DNA of 10,419 nucleotides. It comes from Corynebacterium sp. GTDB taxonomy: Bacteria; Actinomycetota; Actinomycetes; Mycobacteriales; Mycobacteriaceae. Numbering within the stretch: position 1 is the first letter of the stretch; each line of letters begins with the position of its first letter. The notes beneath the pieces were generated by a model. That model searched no databases. It worked only from the letters and a program-made list of their open reading frames with translations, and was not told the DNA's origin. This document shows positions 6,120 through 10,419 of the stretch, one piece after another. The position numbers and the translations under genes were made by a program. The stretch covers positions 1-10,419 of the forward strand of contig NZ_JASLIP010000044.1 of the NCBI RefSeq assembly GCF_030152825.1, read 5' to 3'.

Positions 6120-6139
6120 GTCCGCCTCCCCTTACAGCG

Positions 6140-6183
6140 ACAGAAAGCGGGGAGCGAGTCTGGCAGCCAGCCTCACTCCCCGC
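6140..6183 (-). terminator. Strong terminator hairpin after gcvH
   Basis: GCGGGGAG (6147 to 6154) pairs with CTCCCCGC (6176 to 6183). After one wobble pair and one mismatch the stem continues through GAG/CTC and CTGG/CCAG to a three-base loop, so nearly the whole 37 bases are paired. On the minus strand it is followed by TTTCTGT (6146 to 6140), a short T-rich tail. It lies 23 bases after the gcvH stop and separates the glycine cleavage genes from the uncharacterised gene. A smaller hairpin, GGCGC/GCGCC at 6190 to 6203, sits right after the stop codon. Confidence 0.75.
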
Positions 6184-6205
6184 CCGATCGGCGCGTCAGC
6201 GCCTC

Positions 6206-6589
6206 TTATTCGTTGGCAGCAGCGTAGTCGGCGCTGTCCATCAGCTCGCCCGGCTCGGAGACGCGGACGTCGTAGAGCCAGCCCTCGCCGTACGGATCCT
6301 CGTTGATGATCCCGGCGTTGTCGTCGAGCTCCTCGTTCACGGCGACGATCTCGCCGGAGACCGGTGCGTAGATGTCGGACACGGACTTGGTGGACTCGAT
6401 CTCGCCGAATGGCTCGCCGGCCTCAATCTCGTCGCCGACCTCCGGGAGCTCGACGAACACGATCTCGCCGAGAGCCTCCGCAGCGATGTGGGTGATGCCG
6501 ACGCGAACGACCTCACCCTCCGTGATGTCGGTGGTGTTAACCCACTCGTGCTCTTCGGAGTACAGGAAGTCAGTAGGCAAAGCAGTCAT
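6206..6589 (-). CDS. gcvH: Glycine cleavage system H protein
   Basis: The product is 127 aa, the usual H-protein size. H protein carries a lipoyl arm that takes the aminomethyl group from the P protein to the T protein and is re-oxidised by dihydrolipoyl dehydrogenase. The lipoylated lysine is Lys68 in FGEIESTKSVSDIYAPVSGE (61 to 80), which is the family signature. The N-terminal part YSEEHEWV (10 to 17) and ALGEIVFVELPEVGDEI (39 to 55), and the C-terminal NEDPYGEGWLYDVR (95 to 108), also fit. GAGGAG lies seven bases before the ATG at 6589. It is 264 bases from gcvT, unlike the tight gcvP to gcvT spacing, so it may have its own promoter or a processed leader. No lipoyl synthase or octanoyltransferase gene is in the window. 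Confidence 0.97.
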   Translation of the reverse strand: MTALPTDFLYSEEHEWVNTTDITEGEVVRVGITHIAAEALGEIVFVELPEVGDEIEAGEPFGEIESTKSVSDIYAPVSGEIVAVNEELDDNAGIINEDPYGEGWLYDVRVSEPGELMDSADYAAANE

Positions 6590-6632
6590 GGTCGCTCCTC
6601 ACGATCATCTTCAAAAACTGTGGGCGTGACAT

Positions 6633-6725
6633 GGGCCTAGGGTGTAATCCCCACCACATCGAACACGGCAAACTGTACTACACAGCCAGCCCGCTGCGGC
6701 GGATATCACGGGGATACCTAGGCCC
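6633..6725. repeat. Inverted repeat in the gcvH leader
   Basis: GGGCCTAGG (6633 to 6641) plus ATCCCC (6647 to 6652) is mirrored by GGGGAT (6710 to 6715) plus CCTAGGCCC (6717 to 6725). The two arms share 15 bases, with one extra T/A pair and four additional bases in the left arm, around a 57-base interior. Both arms contain the palindrome CCTAGG. As RNA, the minus strand could fold into a long stem ending about 43 bases before the gcvH ATG. As DNA, the arms could be a pair of protein binding sites. The interior shows no glycine-riboswitch signature that I can recognise. Confidence 0.6.
6672..6677 (-). promoter_or_regulatory. Candidate -10 box for gcvH
   Basis: TACAGT on the minus strand, preceded by TGTGTAG, differs from TATAAT at two positions and resembles an extended -10. 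It lies inside the inverted repeat at 6633 to 6725 and about 82 bases before the gcvH ATG. No clear -35 is seen. It is offered because gcvH is well separated from gcvT; the support is weak. Confidence 0.25.
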
Positions 6726-6740
6726 GGGACCGGCTGGGCC

Positions 6741-6825
6741 ACCCCCATTTCATGTTTTGCAGAGTTTGATGCCGCTTTTCTGCGGTATTCCGACTTCAAA
6801 CTCTGCAAAAACGTGAAATAGGGGT
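6741..6825. repeat. 85-base near-perfect palindromic element between gcvT and gcvH
   Basis: The left arm (6741 to 6769, ACCCCCATTTCATG then TTTTGCAGAGTTTGA) is the reverse complement of the right arm (6796 to 6825) except for two substitutions and one inserted base. The centre contains a second hairpin, TGCCGC (6770 to 6775) against GCGGTA (6782 to 6787) with a TTTTCT loop. The arms are AT-richer than the surroundings. There is no T-run after the stem on either strand and no obvious target duplication. It could be a dispersed intergenic palindrome or MITE-like element, or a structural barrier downstream of gcvT. I have a vague memory of similar palindromes in other corynebacterial intergenic regions, which needs a search. 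Confidence 0.8.
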
Positions 6826-6830
6826 AGCGC

Positions 6831-6846
6831 GGGGCGGTCAAGCCCC
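6831..6846 (-). other. Small hairpin just after the gcvT stop
   Basis: GGGGC (6831 to 6835) pairs with GCCCC (6842 to 6846) around a six-base loop, seven bases beyond the gcvT stop in the transcription direction. No T-run follows, so it is not a standard terminator. Together with the 85-base palindrome right after it, it could slow or stop RNA polymerase or protect the gcvPT transcript end. Confidence 0.35.
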
Positions 6847-6853
6847 AGCTGCC

Positions 6854-8044
6854 CTACTTTTCGCGCTGATAAAAGGGCATCTCCACGACCTGGTACGGGT
6901 ACTGCTTGCCGCGGATATCGACCTGCACGGTCTGCCCCACGGCGGCTGCCCCGCCCTCCTCGGTCGCGGCCTTATCCACGTAGGCCATCGCGACCGGGTA
7001 GCCCAGGGTGGGCGAGAGCGCACCCGAGGTGACCTCGCCGATCGGCTGGGCGTCCTCGCCCTCGCCGGCCAGGACCGCGTAGCCGCTGCGGGCTGCGCGG
7101 CGCCCCTCGCCCTGCAAGCCGATGAGCACCCGCGCCGCGCCCTTCTCCTTCGCCGCCACGATCGCGTCCCGGCCCACGAAGGAATCCTTGGACTTCGTCG
7201 CGGCCAGGATCCCCAGGCCCGCGTCGACCGGGGTGAGCTCGTCGTTGAGCTCGTTGCCGTAGAGCGGCATGCCCGCCTCCAGGCGGAGGGTGTCGCGGGC
7301 AGCCAGACCACAGGGCAGGCCGTCCAGCTCCGTGGCCTTGCCCAGCGCGACGTTCCACACCTGCTCGGCGGCATCGTTGTCCACGATGATCTCGAAGCCG
7401 TCCTCGCCGGTGTAGCCCGTGCGGGCGATCAGTGCCGGCTGACCGGCGACGATGCCCTTGAATGCGGCGTAGTAGCCCAGGCCGTTGACCGCGCCCTTGA
7501 CGTCCTCGGTTGCACCGGAAGCCTCCGGGGCGTCGGTGACGTTCTCGACGATCGCGTGCATGACCTCGGCGGCCTCCGGACCCTGGATCGCGACGAGGGA
7601 CTTGTCCTCGGTCTGGTCCACGACGGTGACGTCGAAACCCTCGGCGCGCTGCGCCAGGGCCTCGGCGACGCGCGGGGCGTTGCCGGCGTTCGGGACGACG
7701 AGGAAGTCGTCATCCGCGAGGCGGTAGGTGATCAGGTCGTCCACGATGCCACCGTCCTCGGTGCACAGCATGGAGTACTTCGCCTTGCCGACCTTCACGG
7801 CGGAGAGGCGGGAGATCAGGGCGTAGTCGAGGAACTCCGCGGCCTGCGGGCCGGAGACCTCCACCTCGCCCATGTGGGAGAGGTCGAAGACACCGACGGT
7901 CTCGCGGACGGCGCGGTGCTCGTCGAGCTCCTTGCCGTACTTCAGGGGCATGTCCCAGCCGCCGAAGTCGGTGAAGCGGGCGCCGAGCTGCTCGTGCACG
8001 TGGTGCAGGGCGGTGTGCTTCGGGGTGCTTGCAGAATCAGTCAT
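6854..8044 (-). CDS. gcvT: Glycine cleavage system T protein (aminomethyltransferase)
   Basis: The product is 396 aa, slightly above the usual 360 to 375. It transfers the methylene carbon from aminomethyl-lipoyl H protein to tetrahydrofolate and releases ammonia. Motifs include GARFTDFGGWDMPLKYG (21 to 37), RETVGVFDLSHMGEVEV (47 to 63), the catalytic Asp at GGIVDDL (98 to 104, Asp101 by family alignment), RTGYTGEDGFEI (208 to 219), GLAARDTLRLEAGMPLYG (246 to 263) and GEVTSGALSPTLGYPVAMAY (336 to 355). The start at 8044 is chosen because GGAAGG lies about seven bases upstream. An in-frame TTG at 8062 would place the Shine-Dalgarno inside the coding sequence. It follows gcvP by 31 bases and must be cotranscribed with it. 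Confidence 0.97.
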   Translation of the reverse strand: MTDSASTPKHTALHHVHEQLGARFTDFGGWDMPLKYGKELDEHRAVRETVGVFDLSHMGEVEVSGPQAAEFLDYALISRLSAVKVGKAKYSMLCTEDGGIVDDLITYRLADDDFLVVPNAGNAPRVAEALAQRAEGFDVTVVDQTEDKSLVAIQGPEAAEVMHAIVENVTDAPEASGATEDVKGAVNGLGYYAAFKGIVAGQPALIARTGYTGEDGFEIIVDNDAAEQVWNVALGKATELDGLPCGLAARDTLRLEAGMPLYGNELNDELTPVDAGLGILAATKSKDSFVGRDAIVAAKEKGAARVLIGLQGEGRRAARSGYAVLAGEGEDAQPIGEVTSGALSPTLGYPVAMAYVDKAATEEGGAAAVGQTVQVDIRGKQYPYQVVEMPFYQREK

Positions 8045-8075
8045 TGCAAAACCTTCCTTCAAACGTGCTGGGGTC

Positions 8076-10419
8076 TTAGTCCTCGATAGCGAATGCTTCG
8101 AGCGGCGGGCAGGAGCACACGAGGTTGCGGTCGCCGTAGGCGTTATCGATGCGACGCACCGGCGGGAAGTACTTCGTGTGGCGCAGGCCGTCCACTGGGA
8201 AGGCTGCCTGTTGGCGGGAGAACTTGCCGCCGGAGACGGCCTCCTCGAAGTCGTCGCGGGTCACGCTGAATGCGGTGAACGGTGCGCGGCGCAGCACGGA
8301 CTCCTCGACGGTGACCTTGCCGTCGATGATCTCCTGGATCTCGCCGCGGATGGTGATCATCGCCTCGATGAAGCGGTCCAGCTCCGCCTTGTCCTCGGAC
8401 TCGGTCGGCTCGACCATCAAGGTGCCCGGCACCGGGAAGGCCAGGGTCGGCGCGTGGAAGCCGAAGTCCATCAGGCGCTTGGAGACGTCCTCGGCGGTGA
8501 CCCCGGAGGCCTTGGTCAGGGCGTTGAGGTCCAGGATGCACTCGTGGGCGACCAGCTCGTTCTTACCCGTGTAGAGCGTCGGGAAATGATCCGCGAGCTT
8601 GCGGGAGATGTAGTTCGCGTTGACCAGAGCCATGCGGGAGGCCTCGGTCAGCCCCTCGTCACCCATCATCGCGATGTAGGACCAGGTGATCGGCAGGACA
8701 CCGGCGGAGCCATAGCGCGCGCCGGAGACCGGCAGGCCGGTGTTCGGGTCCTCGGACTGCTCGGAGATCGGGTCGGTCGGCAGGAACGGGATGAGGTGCT
8801 CGGCCACGCAGACCGGGCCCACGCCCGGGCCACCGCCGCCGTGCGGGATGGTGAAGGTCTTGTGCAGGTTCAGGTGGGACACATCGCCGCCGAACTGCCC
8901 CGGCTGACCCAGTCCAACCAGCGCGTTGAGGTTCGCGCCGTCGATGTACACCTGGCCACCCGCGGCGTGGACCTTGTCGCAAACCTCACGGACGTGCTCC
9001 TCGAACACGCCGTGGGTGGACGGGTAGGTGATCATGATGCCGGCGACCTCTGGGCCGTACTTCTCCAGCTTGGCGTCCAGGTCATCCAGCAGGATGGAGC
9101 CGTCTTCGGCGGACTTCACGGCCACGACCTTGAGGCCAGCCAGCGCTGCGGAGGCGGCGTTGGTGCCGTGCGCGGAGGTCGGGATCAGCACCTTGTCGCG
9201 CTGATCATCGCCGCGGGAGAGGTGGTAGCGGTGGATCGCCAGCAGGCCGGCAAATTCGCCCTGGGAACCAGCGTTCGGCTGGACGGAAACCTTCGCGTAG
9301 CCGGTGATCTTGGCCAGGCGCTCCTCCAGGTCATCGATGAGCTCCAGCCAACCCGCGGCCTGATCCTCAGGGACGTGCGGGTGGATGCCTGCGAACTCTG
9401 GCCAGGTGATCGGCTCCATGGAGACGGCGGCGTTGAGCTTCATGGTGCAGGAGCCCAGCGGGATCATCGTGCGGTCCAGCGCCAGGTCGCGGTCCGCCAG
9501 CTTGCGCATGTAGCGCATCATCTGGGTCTCGGAGGTGATGGCGGTGAAAATCGGGTGGGTCAGGATCTCGTCATCACGCAGCACGCCGAGATCGGCCAGC
9601 GGGCCGGCGGAAAGCTCGAAGCCGGAGGTATCCGCGGTCGCGCCCTTCTTCTCCGCGACGACGGCCAGCAGCTCGGCGACGTCCTCGTCAGTGGTGGACT
9701 CGCCGACGGAGATTCCGACGTGGTCCCCGTCGACCTTCCGCAGGTTGAAGCCCGCGTCCACCGCACGCTGCAGGACGGCGTCCGCGCCGCCGACGCTGGA
9801 CACATCCACGGTCACGGTGTCGAAGAAGGAATCGTGAGCCAGGGTCAGGCCGGCCTCGGACAGCCCCACACCCAGGGCGACGGCGCGGCCGTGCACCTGG
9901 GTTGCGATCTGGCGCAGGCCAGCCGGGCCGTGCCAGACGGCGTAGAAGCCCGCCACGACGGCCAGCAGGGCCTGGGCGGTACAGATGTTCGAGGTCGCCT
10001 TGTCGCGACGAATGTGCTGCTCGCGGGTCTGCAGTGCCAGGCGGTAGGCCGGGGTGCCCTCGGCGTCCTTGGACACGCCCACGAGGCGGCCCGGCATCTT
10101 GCGCTGCAGGGAATCGACGCAGGCCATGAAGCCGGCGTGCGGGCCGCCGAAGAACAGCGGCACACCGAAACGCTGGGCAGAGCCCACCGCGATGTCGGCA
10201 CCCAGCGAGCCCGGGGAGGTCACCAGAACCTGGGCCAGCAGGTCGGCGGCGACGGTGACCAGCGCGCCGGCCTCCTTCGCAGCGGAGATCAGGCCGCTCA
10301 GGTCACGGATCCGGCCGGTGGATCCCGGGTTGGAGACCACAACACCGACCAGCGGGGTGTCTCCCGCGGCGGCGGCGAAATCGGCGGCTGTGGCGTCCTT
10401 AAAATCGACGACCTTGACC
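8076..10419 (-). CDS. gcvP: Glycine cleavage system P protein (glycine decarboxylase), 5' end outside the window
   Basis: About 780 codons are visible, ending at TAG 8078 to 8076; the full protein is normally near 950 aa, so roughly the first 170 residues lie beyond the right edge. The pyridoxal-phosphate enzyme decarboxylates glycine and passes the aminomethyl group to lipoyl-H protein. The end of the N-terminal half is clear (LGADIAVGSAQRFGVPLFFG and GGPHAGF). The C-terminal half carries the cofactor lysine in NLHKTFTIPHGGGGPGVGP (Lys codon at 8861 to 8859) and DRTMIPLGSCTMKLN. The reading frame is intact and unbroken to the edge. It is fused (N and C halves in one chain), unlike the split GcvPA/GcvPB type. 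A glycine riboswitch, if present, would lie outside the window. Confidence 0.97.
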   Translation of the reverse strand, partial: VKVVDFKDATAADFAAAAGDTPLVGVVVSNPGSTGRIRDLSGLISAAKEAGALVTVAADLLAQVLVTSPGSLGADIAVGSAQRFGVPLFFGGPHAGFMACVDSLQRKMPGRLVGVSKDAEGTPAYRLALQTREQHIRRDKATSNICTAQALLAVVAGFYAVWHGPAGLRQIATQVHGRAVALGVGLSEAGLTLAHDSFFDTVTVDVSSVGGADAVLQRAVDAGFNLRKVDGDHVGISVGESTTDEDVAELLAVVAEKKGATADTSGFELSAGPLADLGVLRDDEILTHPIFTAITSETQMMRYMRKLADRDLALDRTMIPLGSCTMKLNAAVSMEPITWPEFAGIHPHVPEDQAAGWLELIDDLEERLAKITGYAKVSVQPNAGSQGEFAGLLAIHRYHLSRGDDQRDKVLIPTSAHGTNAASAALAGLKVVAVKSAEDGSILLDDLDAKLEKYGPEVAGIMITYPSTHGVFEEHVREVCDKVHAAGGQVYIDGANLNALVGLGQPGQFGGDVSHLNLHKTFTIPHGGGGPGVGPVCVAEHLIPFLPTDPISEQSEDPNTGLPVSGARYGSAGVLPITWSYIAMMGDEGLTEASRMALVNANYISRKLADHFPTLYTGKNELVAHECILDLNALTKASGVTAEDVSKRLMDFGFHAPTLAFPVPGTLMVEPTESEDKAELDRFIEAMITIRGEIQEIIDGKVTVEESVLRRAPFTAFSVTRDDFEEAVSGGKFSRQQAAFPVDGLRHTKYFPPVRRIDNAYGDRNLVCSCPPLEAFAIED

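Noticed and set aside
5204..6640. Plus-strand open frames opposite the uncharacterised gene and gcvH
   Set aside because: They overlap coding sequence with lipoyl-domain and membrane-anchor features on the minus strand, and their own translations show no domain.
6590..6853. Glycine riboswitch before gcvH
   Set aside because: The region has inverted repeats but I see no tandem aptamer core or other recognisable conserved glycine-riboswitch sequence. A riboswitch for this operon would be expected before gcvP, outside the window.
8045..8062. GcvT start at TTG 8062
   Set aside because: The Shine-Dalgarno for the ATG at 8044 would lie within the added codons, and MTDSASTPKH is a normal T-protein beginning.
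1..10419. CRISPR arrays, tRNA or rRNA genes, transposases, phage genes or toxin-antitoxin pairs
   Set aside because: Neither strand shows repeats with regular spacers, tRNA-like cloverleaf sequences or proteins of these families. The window is ordinary housekeeping genes plus one unknown and one pseudogene.

Overview
The window is high-GC DNA in which every recognisable gene lies on the minus strand. It most likely comes from a Corynebacterium or a close relative in the Mycobacteriales. The gene contents (orotate phosphoribosyltransferase, a YhhN-type lysoplasmalogenase, a SpoU methyltransferase and a GH76-like glycoside hydrolase in a row, followed by a further gene) match my memory of the pyrE to fda neighbourhood in corynebacteria. 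The protein sequences and purine-rich Shine-Dalgarno sites fit too. The genus is an inference; no search was run.

Read in the direction of transcription (right to left), the window opens inside gcvP (10419 to 8076, N-terminus off the edge). Then come gcvT (8044 to 6854), a 264-base intergenic region with two inverted repeats, and gcvH (6589 to 6206). These encode the P, T and H proteins of the glycine cleavage system, which splits glycine into CO2, NH3 and a methylene group on tetrahydrofolate. A strong terminator-like hairpin follows gcvH. Next is a large uncharacterised protein (6106 to 4436) with one membrane anchor, a central folded domain and long disordered flanks. After it lies a degraded EamA/DMT-family transporter (about 4431 to 3855), truncated at its start and internally deleted with a frameshift. 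A short 21-base tandem duplication, a small hairpin and a rho-independent terminator end that unit.

The last unit is pyrE (3644 to 3087), a yhhN-like membrane protein (3028 to 2156), a spoU-like RNA methyltransferase (2159 to 1428, overlapping the previous stop as GTGA) and a GH76-like hydrolase (1396 to 197). Spacing is short and the order unbroken, so this is probably one operon. Beyond it, 190 bases of leader DNA with a plausible -10 box and a perfect AGGAGG lead to a start codon at the left edge, which begins another minus-strand gene.

No mobile element with a transposase, CRISPR array, tRNA or rRNA is visible, and I do not see a clear new multi-gene system. The points most worth checking are the 85-base near-perfect palindrome and the separate inverted repeat between gcvT and gcvH, the pyrE leader (terminator plus a hairpin hiding the ribosome binding site), the uncharacterised anchored protein, and the transporter remnant.
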